A program made the position numbers and the translations under genes. From Lachnospiraceae bacterium (GTDB lineage Bacteria > Bacillota > Clostridia > Lachnospirales > Lachnospiraceae): a stretch of DNA of 64,000 nucleotides. Position 1 is the first letter of the stretch; the number at the start of each line of letters is the position of its first letter. Under the pieces are notes generated by a model. It was not told the DNA's origin. It ran no database searches and saw only the letters and a list, made by a program, of their open reading frames with translations. The stretch spans positions 282,673-346,672 of the forward strand of contig CAJTDK010000003.1 of NCBI GenBank assembly GCA_910575105.1. The letters run 5' to 3'. Below, one piece after another: positions 7,615 through 16,210 of the stretch.

Positions 7615-8610
7615 ATGGCAAGTATAAGAGATGTTGCAAAAAAAGCCGGAGTCGCAGCCTGCACAGTCTCGAGAGTGCTGAACGGAACGGCGGCAGTAAG
7701 CCAGGAGACAAGGACTAAGATTGAAAAAGCCATGAAGGAACTGGACTATATCCCAAACGAGCTGGCCAGGGGAATGTTCCGGCAGAAGTCAGGAATCATC
7801 GCCATGCTTGTCCCCAGCATAAAGCATCCGTTTTTCTCATCACTGGCAGACTATATCGAAAAAGAATTATACGTAAAAGGGTATAAACTCATGCTCTGCA
7901 GCACCTCCGGCAGCATAGAGCGGGAGCAGGAATACTTAAATACCTTCAAGTCAAATCTGGTTGACGGAATCATCATGGCAGTCAACAGCCTCCATGAAAC
8001 GGTATATGAACAGTTCACGAAACCTATGGTCATGCTGGACTGCCAGATCTCAGAGAATATCCCCTTTGTCGTATCCGACCACAGGATGGGCGGCCGGTTA
8101 GCCGCAGAGGAATTTATCAAAAATAACTGCCGCCATGTCCTGCATCTGTGCGCGGAAAAAGAGGAAAAGAAAATTCTCTCCTACGAAGGGCATGAGATGC
8201 TCGAGCAGGTACTTACCGCCCATGGAATCAGGACAAGAGGCCAGGAGATCCGCTGGAACAGTTTTGACCTAAACGGCTATCGAGAGCTGGCAGCGCTGAT
8301 CCTTAAGAATTACCCGGATATCGACGGCATCATGGCTGCAGATATGGCCGCCCTGGCATTTTACGAGGCCGGAAAAAAGCTGGGCAGGCACATCCCGGAT
8401 GATCTGTGCATTATCGCATATGACGGAACATATATCCTGGATGTTATGGATACAAGCCTGACGACCATCGTACAGAATCTGGAACAATATTCTGCAGAAG
8501 TTGTGGACACCATATTAACGCTGATTGAAAATCCTGGCCGGCACGTCGAAAATACCTATGTGCCTGTTTCATTAAAAAAAGGAGAAACTAGTATAACCCA
8601 GCTTAAATAA
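7615..8610 (+). CDS. LacI family transcriptional regulator of the alpha-glucoside operon
   Basis: A 331-residue LacI/GalR regulator. The N-terminal helix-turn-helix is textbook (IRDVAKKAGVAACTVSRVLN, then the hinge region with ELARGMFRQKSGIIAMLVPS), followed by a periplasmic-binding-protein-like sensor domain to the end. It probably binds the sites TGAAACATGTTTCA found once over its own start and twice in front of the downstream binding-protein gene, and releases them when an alpha-glucoside is present. The start follows AAAAAGGAG. It lies directly upstream of, and in the same direction as, the ABC importer and alpha-glucosidase genes, with its own promoter and a separate one for the transport genes. 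Confidence 0.9.
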   Translation: MASIRDVAKKAGVAACTVSRVLNGTAAVSQETRTKIEKAMKELDYIPNELARGMFRQKSGIIAMLVPSIKHPFFSSLADYIEKELYVKGYKLMLCSTSGSIEREQEYLNTFKSNLVDGIIMAVNSLHETVYEQFTKPMVMLDCQISENIPFVVSDHRMGGRLAAEEFIKNNCRHVLHLCAEKEEKKILSYEGHEMLEQVLTAHGIRTRGQEIRWNSFDLNGYRELAALILKNYPDIDGIMAADMAALAFYEAGKKLGRHIPDDLCIIAYDGTYILDVMDTSLTTIVQNLEQYSAEVVDTILTLIENPGRHVENTYVPVSLKKGETSITQLK

Positions 8611-8638
8611 CCTTATGTTTCACTTGTCTAAATTCATA

Positions 8639-8667
8639 TTGACATAACAAAGAATAGATGTTATGAT
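8639..8667 (+). promoter_or_regulatory. Promoter of the sugar transport operon
   Basis: TTGACA (8639-8644), 17 bases, TATGAT (8662-8667). The first operator begins 8 bases after the -10 box. Confidence 0.8.
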
Positions 8668-8675
8668 ATAGAAGA

Positions 8676-8689
8676 TGAAACATGTTTCA
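8676..8689. promoter_or_regulatory. Operator TGAAACATGTTTCA (site 1)
   Basis: Perfect 14-bp palindrome over the expected transcription start of the transport operon. A related half-site (ATGTTTCA) lies upstream of the promoter near 8614. Confidence 0.75.
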
Positions 8690-8741
8690 CTTCAAAACAT
8701 CCCGATGGACTCAACGCAGAGTCCTAAAAAAATACACACAA

Positions 8742-8755
8742 TGAAACATGTTTCA
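8742..8755. promoter_or_regulatory. Operator TGAAACATGTTTCA (site 2)
   Basis: Second exact copy of the palindrome, 66 bases downstream of site 1, in the leader of the binding-protein gene. Between the two lies a small inverted repeat (GGACTC/GAGTCC). Two sites at this spacing suggest looping or a roadblock. Confidence 0.7.
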
Positions 8756-8796
8756 TACAGATATTCTAAGAATAAAAAATAAAAGGAGTGACAAAC

Positions 8797-10269
8797 GTGA
8801 GAGCAAAGTACATAGGTATTGCGGCGGCGATCGGCCTGACCGCGATCACAGTGTCTGGGTGCGGGGAAAGAGAAAAGGATTATGACGTGTATTTTTTCAA
8901 CGGGAAATCCGAGATCGCAGAAAGCCTTGAATCAGTGGCTGACGAATACGAGGCAGAGACAGGAAAAAAAGTAAAGGTATTCACTGTGGGAACCTCTGAA
9001 TCCAGCGAGACCCTCAGGTCGGAGATCAAGTCGAAGGATTACCCGACCGTATTCGCCTCAAACGCCATCGGCATCGAAGAGTGGAAGTCCGCAGGCTTTG
9101 CCATGGATGCATCAGAGGTTCAGAATCCACAGTTAAAGGCGCTTTACGAGAGCATCCCGGATTCTATGAAACTTGAGTTCGAGGGCAAAGGTAACTACGG
9201 AATCCCCTACAACATCGAAGGCTACGGCCTGATCGCCAACAAAAAGATGCTGGCAGAAATCCTGGAGACCGACGATATCGACCAGTTTAAGCAAGATTAT
9301 AAAGCCGCCAGCTACACCGAATTTCAGAACATGATCGAATCACTGGACAGCTACATTAAAAACGGCTCGGGAAAAGATTTCACCTTAAACGGGCAGACTT
9401 ACCATATCCGCAGCGGAAAAACGGCCTATACCGGGAGCCTGACCGGAGTACTGGCAATTGCAGGCGCGGAAAAATGGACCTATGGCAACCATTACGGTAA
9501 TTTCCCCATCAGCGCCGTCTACAGCACCATATACGATGTGCGGGAATCCGGGCCTGAAAAGGCAGACAGTTTAAAGGAACCTATTGTCAAGTCATTAAAG
9601 GAACTGGAATTCGCCACTAATTATGCAGCAGGGGCAGACGGCCCTATCGGGCGCGGCGCGCAGTTTATCAATTCCACCGCTACCGGCTACGACCAGGCGA
9701 TCCAGATGCTGGCGGAGAAAAAAGCCATTTTCATGAAAAACGGCAACTGGATCTACTCCAATGTCCAGAAGATCTCCGAAGAGACGGCCAAAAACCTGAT
9801 CATGCTCCCAGTGAAGGTAAGCTTCGATGAAAACGACGTCACGGCAGACGGCATGACGCCGGAGAAGATGAACCGTTCTATCCCCGAATTCGTGTCGCAG
9901 TATTATGTCATCAATGCAAAAGCAACCGCAGAAGAGAGGAAGGATGCTGAAGACTTCGTCTACTGGCTGAATACTTCGGAAAAAGGACTTGACTTTATCA
10001 TCAATGACTTTGCATTCGTACCATTTAACGCGGATGAAAACACACAGCTCGACAATCCTCTCTCTAACGACCTGATCGAATATAAGCTGGCGGACGGCCT
10101 GCTTGCAAACCCCTTTGACGCAGCTCCTGCAAGCTGGGGACTGGAAAGTTATGGAAAATATGTCATGGAAGAATTATTTGTGCAGAAGGAAAACTGGTCG
10201 GATAAGCAGCTCAACGAGATCGCTGAAAAATGCATCAAAGACTGGAAATCCGGCATGGAAGAGTGGTAG
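8797..10269 (+). CDS. Extracellular sugar-binding lipoprotein of an ABC importer
   Basis: A 490-residue family 1 solute-binding protein. It starts with a lipoprotein signal peptide whose lipobox VSGC gives a lipidated cysteine at about residue 22. Mature features include FFNGKSEIAESLESVADEY at the N-terminal edge, where these proteins scan for sugar. The preferred start is the GTG at 8797, 8 bases after AAAGGAG; another GTG at 8788 overlaps that site. It captures an oligosaccharide, presumably maltose- or isomaltose-like given the glucosidase in the operon, for the two permeases that follow. No ATPase gene is present, so the importer presumably shares a multi-operon ATPase of the MsmK/MalK type. 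Confidence 0.88.
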   Translation: MRAKYIGIAAAIGLTAITVSGCGEREKDYDVYFFNGKSEIAESLESVADEYEAETGKKVKVFTVGTSESSETLRSEIKSKDYPTVFASNAIGIEEWKSAGFAMDASEVQNPQLKALYESIPDSMKLEFEGKGNYGIPYNIEGYGLIANKKMLAEILETDDIDQFKQDYKAASYTEFQNMIESLDSYIKNGSGKDFTLNGQTYHIRSGKTAYTGSLTGVLAIAGAEKWTYGNHYGNFPISAVYSTIYDVRESGPEKADSLKEPIVKSLKELEFATNYAAGADGPIGRGAQFINSTATGYDQAIQMLAEKKAIFMKNGNWIYSNVQKISEETAKNLIMLPVKVSFDENDVTADGMTPEKMNRSIPEFVSQYYVINAKATAEERKDAEDFVYWLNTSEKGLDFIINDFAFVPFNADENTQLDNPLSNDLIEYKLADGLLANPFDAAPASWGLESYGKYVMEELFVQKENWSDKQLNEIAEKCIKDWKSGMEEW

Positions 10270-10281
10270 GGAGGAAATGAG

Positions 10282-11178
10282 ATGGAAAATTTTTATAAAA
10301 GATGGTTTAAAATCTTAGTGATACCGGCAGTAATTTTATTCTTTGTTGTCATCATCATACCGTTTATCATGGGAATTACCTATTCCTTCACGGCGTGGAG
10401 AGGCTCCTATTTCAAAGGCTCCGAAAACTGGTGGGGCGCGCTGGTCGGGGTAACGAACTATATAAAGGTATTCCGGTCGGAGAAATTCCTGTCGGCGCTG
10501 GTATTTACCGTAAAGTTTACCGTGGTCGCAGTCATCATAAAAAATATCGCAAGCCTCGGCATGGCGATGATGGTGAAAAAGGTAAGCGCCGGAAAAGGAT
10601 TCTTCCGGACAGTTTTCTTCTTTCCGAACCTTCTCGGAGGGCTCGCCATGGGTTTTGTCTGGAGCTTCATCTTCCAGAATATCTTTTCGCTGGTGCTCTT
10701 CGGCGGGGAATCCGCCATTAAGATACCTTTCCTCTGCGATATGCTGCAGGATCCGAACAAGGCAATCTTCGCCATGGCTCTTATGGCCACATGGCAGTCG
10801 GCAGGATATATGCTTTTGATCTATTTAAACGGATTGAACAACATCCCTGATGATCTCTACGAGGCTGCGTCTATCGACGGCGCGACCCCCTGGCAGAAAT
10901 TCAAAAACATCACGCTGCCTATGCTGATGCCTGCATTTACCATCGTATTCTTCCTGACCTTGTCGCAAAGCTTCAAGATGCTGGATGAAAACCTTGCGCT
11001 GACGAGCGGCAACTTCGGAACAAGGATGCTGTCGCTGCAGATCCTTCTGTCAACCAGAGAAAACATCCCTGCAAACTACGGTATGGCACAGGCACAGGCG
11101 ATCATATTCTTCATTCTGATCGCAGTGATATCCGTAGCACAGGTTACCGTAACTAAGAGAAAGGAGATTGAGGCATAA
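10282..11178 (+). CDS. Sugar ABC transporter permease (MalF type)
   Basis: A 298-residue binding-protein-dependent permease with six membrane helices. The EAA loop that docks the ATPase is visible as EAASIDGATPWQKFKNITLP (about residues 193-212). It forms one half of the translocation pore together with the next gene product. The gene starts 12 bases after the binding-protein gene and its stop overlaps the next start (TAATG), so translation is coupled. Alternative frames here are shadows. Confidence 0.92.
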   Translation: MENFYKRWFKILVIPAVILFFVVIIIPFIMGITYSFTAWRGSYFKGSENWWGALVGVTNYIKVFRSEKFLSALVFTVKFTVVAVIIKNIASLGMAMMVKKVSAGKGFFRTVFFFPNLLGGLAMGFVWSFIFQNIFSLVLFGGESAIKIPFLCDMLQDPNKAIFAMALMATWQSAGYMLLIYLNGLNNIPDDLYEAASIDGATPWQKFKNITLPMLMPAFTIVFFLTLSQSFKMLDENLALTSGNFGTRMLSLQILLSTRENIPANYGMAQAQAIIFFILIAVISVAQVTVTKRKEIEA

Positions 11179-12026
11179 TGAAAAAATCCATGGGCACGAA
11201 GAAAAAAGCAAGCCAGATCATGCTGTTTGCGGTCTTAGGCATCATTGCGGTCTACACCGTATTTCCCATATACTTTTTGTTTGTAAATTCGTTCAAAAGC
11301 CAGAAGGAGATCGTAGCGTCTCCTATGGCGTTTCCAAAATCATGGAATCTTACGTACCTAAAAAGCGCTGCCGAGCAGATCGATCTTGGCCCATCGCTGT
11401 TTAATACGCTGGTCATCACCGTCGTCGCTGTAACGGTCATCGTACTGGTCTCGGCTGTCACCGCATGGCTGATGGTGAGGAATAAGACAAAAGCAAGCCA
11501 GGCTTTATTCCTGATTTTTACAGCGGCAATGCTGATCCCGTTCCAGTCCGTTATGTATCCTCTGGTGAACCTGATGGAGATGCTTGGCCTTAAGAATACC
11601 GGCGGCCTGATCGTTATGTACTGCGGCTTTGGCCTTAGCATGACCGTGTTTTTATATCATGGATTTATGAAATCCGTGCCGATATCACTGGAAGAAGCTG
11701 CCCTGATCGACGGTGCCAATATTTTCCAGGTATTCTTTAAGGTTGTCTTTCCGCTGGTAAAGCCGATCACCGTAACGACAATTATCACCAACGCCATGTG
11801 GATATGGAACGATTACCTGCTCCCATTCCTCATCATCGGCAATAATGACAAAAAGACGCTGACGCTGAGCCTGTACTACGCAAAAAGCCTGTCCGGGCAG
11901 TACGGAAACCCCTGGGAATTGATCTTCCCGGCAGTGCTGATCTGCGCGGTGCCGATTCTCGTCATCTTTATCTTCCTTCAGAAAAATATCATCGAAGGAA
12001 TCGCAGCCGGCGCAGTAAAAGGTTAG
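11178..12026 (+). CDS. Sugar ABC transporter permease (MalG type)
   Basis: A 282-residue permease, six membrane helices, with the EAA motif EEAALIDGANIFQVFFKVVF near residue 175. It pairs with the MalF-type permease. Its ATG overlaps the preceding stop codon by one base. The following glucosidase gene begins 15 bases later behind GGAGG, so importer and hydrolase form one operon: uptake followed by intracellular hydrolysis. Confidence 0.92.
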   Translation: MKKSMGTKKKASQIMLFAVLGIIAVYTVFPIYFLFVNSFKSQKEIVASPMAFPKSWNLTYLKSAAEQIDLGPSLFNTLVITVVAVTVIVLVSAVTAWLMVRNKTKASQALFLIFTAAMLIPFQSVMYPLVNLMEMLGLKNTGGLIVMYCGFGLSMTVFLYHGFMKSVPISLEEAALIDGANIFQVFFKVVFPLVKPITVTTIITNAMWIWNDYLLPFLIIGNNDKKTLTLSLYYAKSLSGQYGNPWELIFPAVLICAVPILVIFIFLQKNIIEGIAAGAVKG

Positions 12027-12041
12027 TAACGGAGGACAGCT

Positions 12042-13730
12042 ATGAAAAAATCAGATTGGTGGAAACATGCAGTTGTATACCAGATATATCCAAAAAGTTT
12101 TCAGGACAGCAACGGGGACGGGATCGGAGACCTTAAAGGCATCATAAGCCGGCTTGACTATCTGAAACGGCTCGGGGTCAATGTGCTATGGCTGTGCCCG
12201 GTATACCAGTCCCCCATGGACGACGGAGGCTATGATATCTCTGATTACTATCATATACATCCCATGTTCGGGGACGATGCGGATATGGACGAACTGATCC
12301 GGAAAGCTGATGGAATGGGAATTAAGATTCTGATGGATCTGGTCGTGAACCATACTTCCGACGAGCACGAGTGGTTTCAGCAAGCGCTGAAAGACCCGGA
12401 CAGTAAATATGCGGACTATTACATTTTCAAAGAAACTGCGGACGGGAACCCGCCCAACAACTGGCGTTCTTATTTTGGGGAGCCGGCATGGACGAGAGTG
12501 GAAGGGACGAACCGGTTCTATCTCCATGAATTTTCCAGAAAGCAGCCGGATCTCAACTGGGAAAACGAAGCGCTGCGGGAAGAGATCTACCGGATGGTAA
12601 ACTACTGGCTGGATAAAGGGCTGGCCGGATTCCGGATAGACGCCATCGGCAATATCAAGAAACGGCTGGAATATGAAACCTTCCAGCCGGACGGCGAAGA
12701 CGGGCTGCGCTACATCGGCGACTGGGTACTAAATCAGCCGGGCATCGAAGTATTTCTGCAGGAGCTGAATGAAAGAACCTTCCGCCCTCACAACAGCATG
12801 ACCGTTGCCGAGGCAAACGTACCGGAGGAGCTGCTAAACTTATTTATCGGAGAAGAGGGCTTCTTTTCGATGGTATTTGATTTCAGCTATACGGATATCG
12901 ACGTGCCGGCTACGGGGGAATGGTTCCGCCCGAGAGATTTCACGGTAGAGGAGTTAAGGAAAGCCATATTCTCAAGCCAGCGGATGGTACAGGAAAAGGG
13001 CTGGGGCGCGCTCTATCTGGAAAACCATGACCAGAACCGCTCGGTAAATAAATATATCCCGGAGGAGGAAATCGGTTATCACAGTAAGACCATGCTGGCC
13101 TCCCTCTTCTTCTTTCTCCGGGGAACGCCGTTTATCTATCAGGGGCAGGAAATAGGCATGGAAAATATCCGTATGGCGTCCATAGACGACTACGACGATA
13201 TCGCCACAAGAGGACAATACGCAAGGGCAATGAATGCCGGATTAGATAAGGAAACTGCTTTCGACATCGTCGCAAAACGCAGCAGGGACAACAGCCGGAC
13301 GCCGATGCAGTGGGATTCAGGAAAAAATGCCGGATTCAGCAGCGCGGACCGCACATGGATACGCGTAAATCCCAACTATAAAAGCATCAATGCCGCAGAT
13401 CAGGAGCATCCTGATTCTGTGCTGAGCTTCTACCGGGAGCTGATCCGTCTCAGGAAGGACAGCAAATACAGCGATATCATCATAAGCGGAGAATTTCTGC
13501 CCTATGAATCGGAAGACCCCTGCGTGATCGCATACCAGAGAAGCACCGCGCACGAGCGGCTCTTAGTCATTCACAATTTTCAAAACAGGCAGAGCGCCAT
13601 CCGTCTTCCAAAGGGACACCTGAAAACAGTAACCGGCAATTTCCCTGACAATCACACCCAGAAGGATACACCTCAGCGCTTATACCGGTTACTGCCATAT
13701 GAATGTATCGCCTTGTATATGAATGAATAA
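12042..13730 (+). CDS. malL: GH13 alpha-glucosidase (maltase / oligo-1,6-glucosidase family)
   Basis: A 562-residue cytoplasmic GH13 subfamily 31-type enzyme that releases glucose from the non-reducing end of short alpha-glucans. The four conserved regions are present: DLVVNH (about 99-104), GFRIDAI with nucleophile Asp200, VAEAN with acid/base Glu257, and ENHDQNR with Asp330. The residue after the nucleophile is Ala; in this group Val there goes with alpha-1,6 and Ala or Thr with alpha-1,4 specificity, so a maltase-like preference is likely (inference from known enzymes). No signal peptide, in keeping with hydrolysis after import by the ABC system encoded just upstream. Confidence 0.92.
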   Translation: MKKSDWWKHAVVYQIYPKSFQDSNGDGIGDLKGIISRLDYLKRLGVNVLWLCPVYQSPMDDGGYDISDYYHIHPMFGDDADMDELIRKADGMGIKILMDLVVNHTSDEHEWFQQALKDPDSKYADYYIFKETADGNPPNNWRSYFGEPAWTRVEGTNRFYLHEFSRKQPDLNWENEALREEIYRMVNYWLDKGLAGFRIDAIGNIKKRLEYETFQPDGEDGLRYIGDWVLNQPGIEVFLQELNERTFRPHNSMTVAEANVPEELLNLFIGEEGFFSMVFDFSYTDIDVPATGEWFRPRDFTVEELRKAIFSSQRMVQEKGWGALYLENHDQNRSVNKYIPEEEIGYHSKTMLASLFFFLRGTPFIYQGQEIGMENIRMASIDDYDDIATRGQYARAMNAGLDKETAFDIVAKRSRDNSRTPMQWDSGKNAGFSSADRTWIRVNPNYKSINAADQEHPDSVLSFYRELIRLRKDSKYSDIIISGEFLPYESEDPCVIAYQRSTAHERLLVIHNFQNRQSAIRLPKGHLKTVTGNFPDNHTQKDTPQRLYRLLPYECIALYMNE

Positions 13731-13780
13731 GGTAAGTAAGGTATCTTGGCAAAACAGAAAGGTATTTAAAATGGGTTATA

Positions 13781-14800
13781 CTAACCCCTCACCGACCCTC
13801 TCTTTACCAGCCTTGTCCCGATACGGATCTTCCGCGACCTGATCTCCGGAAGATCCTGTTTTCCGTTCTCGATCAGCCTGATCAGCTCATCCACCGCCTC
13901 CGCGGAAAATACACGCTTTGACACATTTACCGAACTGAGGGGCGGCATGGTGATCTCACAAGCCGGGCGGTCATTGAACCCGATGACCGAGACATCCTCC
14001 GGCACCCGGTATCCAGCCTCTCTAAGCGCACGCATGGCGCCCACAGCGATCGTATCGTCGTCGCAGACAAAGCCCTCCGGGGGCTCCGGGCACTCCTTCA
14101 GATACCGGCACATATCCCGGTAGCTTCCTTCCTCACTGTAATGCAGCTCCACCACATCCTCCGGCCCAAAGGACCTCTGAAAATGCTCCAGCGCATCCGC
14201 ATATCCTCTCTCCCGCTCCTTAAAGCTGCTGATCCTGATCTTCCCCTTTAAATACCCGATCCTCGTTATCCCGCAGCCAATCAGATGCTCCACCGCCTGA
14301 AACGTCCCCATCTGGTTATTGACCGAGACTGCATTGCAGCCCAGAGTCGTAAAATCATTGTCAAGAGCCACCACCGGAAAAGGCAGGCGGAAGAAAGGCT
14401 CCATATCCTCCGGCTGCATCTCTGTAGCAAAGACGATCGCCCCCTGGGAGTCCTGCTCACACAGATGCTCAATCTGCGGCTCCATCGGACGGCGCTTGTC
14501 AACCGTACACAAAAGAATATTATATCCGTATTTCTTCGCATGCGCCTCTATATTCTCCATCAGGAGAAGAAAAAACGGATGGATATCCAGCACCTCCCCG
14601 TGTCTTTTGTAGATAATAAAACTCAGATTATTACTTGCCGCGGCCGGAGGGCTTTTAATCAGATGCTCATAGCCCATCTCTCTTAGCCGGTTCAGTATAT
14701 TCTTCCTCGTCTCTTCTGAAACCCCCGGCTTGTGGTTGATGATCAGCGAAAGTGCCGCCGGGGAAATATTAAGCTCCTTCGCAATTTCACGATTAGTCAT
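13781..14800 (-). CDS. LacI family transcriptional regulator (second)
   Basis: A 339-residue LacI/GalR protein. The N-terminal HTH reads TNREIAKELNISPAALSLII, followed by a hinge and a sugar-sensing domain. I start it at the ATG at 14800, which follows GGGAG; the open frame to 14863 covers its own promoter. It converges on the alpha-glucosidase gene and is not part of that operon. A palindrome GTAAACGCTTTAC lies just upstream of its -35 box and is the probable self-binding site, clearly different from the TGAAACATGTTTCA operators. Its target genes are not evident in the window. Confidence 0.88.
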   Translation of the reverse strand: MTNREIAKELNISPAALSLIINHKPGVSEETRKNILNRLREMGYEHLIKSPPAAASNNLSFIIYKRHGEVLDIHPFFLLLMENIEAHAKKYGYNILLCTVDKRRPMEPQIEHLCEQDSQGAIVFATEMQPEDMEPFFRLPFPVVALDNDFTTLGCNAVSVNNQMGTFQAVEHLIGCGITRIGYLKGKIRISSFKERERGYADALEHFQRSFGPEDVVELHYSEEGSYRDMCRYLKECPEPPEGFVCDDDTIAVGAMRALREAGYRVPEDVSVIGFNDRPACEITMPPLSSVNVSKRVFSAEAVDELIRLIENGKQDLPEIRSRKIRIGTRLVKRGSVRG

Positions 14801-14834
14801 AACATATTCTCCCAATTTCAGAATCTCTAACAAC

Positions 14835-14863
14835 ATTATATGGATAACAAATATAAAAGTCAA
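14835..14863 (-). promoter_or_regulatory. Promoter of the second LacI gene
   Basis: Minus strand TTGACT (14858-14863), 17 bases, TATAAT (14835-14840), 35 bases before the chosen start; this supports starting the protein at 14800. Confidence 0.75.
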
Positions 14864-14870
14864 CGGTTTA

Positions 14871-14883
14871 GTAAACGCTTTAC
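14871..14883. promoter_or_regulatory. LacI/CcpA-type operator GTAAACGCTTTAC
   Basis: Palindrome with a GTAAA/TTTAC pair around CGC, 8 bases upstream of the -35 box. It resembles both LacI-family autoregulatory sites and a catabolite-responsive element; 12 of 14 positions fit the cre consensus in one register. Confidence 0.5.
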
Positions 14884-15050
14884 ATCCGTTTAGCTAATAT
14901 CTGCCTGTTCCAAACACTATCCCGTTATCAAATCATCAAACATGTGTCCACATACCGTTCAAAAACACGTTTAGAATATTTTTATAATATTTCGCTAAAA
15001 ATGTCATAAACTATTCAGTAATATTAACTATTTTAATCATTATTTTATTC

Positions 15051-15081
15051 TGAATATTTAGTATATTAAACTAAATATTCA
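15051..15081. repeat. Perfect 12-bp inverted repeat upstream of the pilus operon
   Basis: TGAATATTTAGT (15051-15062) and its exact complement (15070-15081) around a 7-base AT-rich spacer, about 90 bases before the -10 box of the pilus-like operon. AT-rich and not followed by a T run, so more likely a protein-binding site than a terminator. Confidence 0.6.
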
Positions 15082-15086
15082 GTATT

Positions 15087-15138
15087 GCAAAAACAGGTGA
15101 AAAACCATCCATCTTCCTGTTTTTTCACCCATTTTTGC
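15087..15138. repeat. Long imperfect hairpin upstream of the pilus operon
   Basis: Arms of about 20 bases (beginning GCAAAAACAGGTGAAAAA and ending in the near-complement) enclose a short loop. It lies between the inverted repeat at 15051-15081 and the promoter, in the gap between divergent transcription units. Confidence 0.5.
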
Positions 15139-15166
15139 AAAAAAATAAGTCTAACTTAAAAATCTA

Positions 15167-15175
15167 TGTTATACT
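15167..15175 (+). promoter_or_regulatory. Extended -10 element of the pilus-like operon
   Basis: TGT-TATACT about 50 bases before the first gene; no clear -35 box is present, which suggests an extended -10 promoter or an activator-dependent one. Confidence 0.45.
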
Positions 15176-15227
15176 ATATCTGATTGCAAATATCTAGAAT
15201 CATTTTTTAATGAAAGGAGGCTGTTGA

Positions 15228-16181
15228 ATGCAAAAAAGGCTACTTTGCACCTGTGTATCTTTTGCACTCTTTTTTTCAGCCGCTTTTTTATCCGGATGTA
15301 CTGTCTCCACCGAGGTTGCAGGTGATTCTGACAAGAGCAGCTCCGCTGATCCGCCGGCAGGCAAAAAGCGCGCCACTGTGTCAGAGCACCTTATTCCCGA
15401 GGCTTCAGGGACGGTTACTTCCGGCAATGATTTTATTTCCATTGACTCGTCCAATACGGCGGAAGGATACTTTATGGTCAAGTACGACGGGGACGCTGAC
15501 AAGGTTAAGCTGCAGCTTCAGGCGCCCGACGGGGAGACTTATATCTACAATCTGGCTATCGGCTCCTATGAGGCATTTCCCTTTTCAGCGGGGGACGGTG
15601 ATTATCATCTTGACGTCTTAGAACATGCCTATGACGATATGTATGCGACAGCGTATTCCCAGGATATGAAGGTCGCCTTGAACGATGAGTTTCGGCCCTT
15701 CCTGTACCCGAACCAATATGTATGGTTCACGCCGGATTATCAGGCGGTGGCATATGCCGCTGAGCTCTCGGACGGCTCATCGGACGATCTGGACTTTTTA
15801 AATCAGGTCTACCACTATGTGATCGAGAACATCACCTATGACGAGCAGCTTGCCGCCACTGTCAAGTCGGGATATCTCCCGAACATCGATGACACTATGG
15901 CTTCCGGCAAGGGCATCTGCTTTGACTATGCTTCTTTGATGGCGGCGATGCTGCGCTCCCAGGGGATTCCCACGAAGCTGGTCGTAGGCTATTCCGGCGC
16001 GGCGTACCATGCCTGGATAAGCGTGTATTTAAAGGAGACCGGATGGGTAGACAAGATCATCCAGTTCGACGGTGAAAACTGGTCCCTTGTAGACCCGACC
16101 CTTGCCGCCAACAACAGCGGTTCAGCCGTGAAGGAATACATCGGGGACGGCAGTAATTATACAGTAAAATATTCTTATTAA
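15228..16181 (+). CDS. Lipoprotein with transglutaminase-like (cysteine protease fold) domain
   Basis: A 317-residue exported protein with a lipobox LSGC (lipidated Cys24) and a Ser/Ala/Asp-rich linker. Its C-terminal domain has the transglutaminase-like triad in order: Cys in GKGICFDYASLMAAMLR, His in AAYHAWISVYL, Asp in WSLVDPTLA. Such domains act as proteases, amidases or cross-linkers at the cell surface. It is the first gene of an operon whose other genes encode a pilus-type machine, 29 bases before the PilC gene, so it may process or cross-link the surface structure; that is inference. AAAGGAGG precedes the ATG. Confidence 0.82.
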   Translation: MQKRLLCTCVSFALFFSAAFLSGCTVSTEVAGDSDKSSSADPPAGKKRATVSEHLIPEASGTVTSGNDFISIDSSNTAEGYFMVKYDGDADKVKLQLQAPDGETYIYNLAIGSYEAFPFSAGDGDYHLDVLEHAYDDMYATAYSQDMKVALNDEFRPFLYPNQYVWFTPDYQAVAYAAELSDGSSDDLDFLNQVYHYVIENITYDEQLAATVKSGYLPNIDDTMASGKGICFDYASLMAAMLRSQGIPTKLVVGYSGAAYHAWISVYLKETGWVDKIIQFDGENWSLVDPTLAANNSGSAVKEYIGDGSNYTVKYSY

Positions 16182-16210
16182 ATGTCTTAACAAATTTATG
16201 GAGGATGATT

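Noticed and set aside
8707..8730. Terminator-like hairpin between the two operators
   Set aside because: The GGACTC/GAGTCC stem is only 6 bp and is followed by A, not T, on the transcribed strand; left as an inverted repeat.
13771..13790. Terminator between the alpha-glucosidase gene and the second LacI gene
   Set aside because: GGGTT/AACCC is only a 5-bp stem without a T run.
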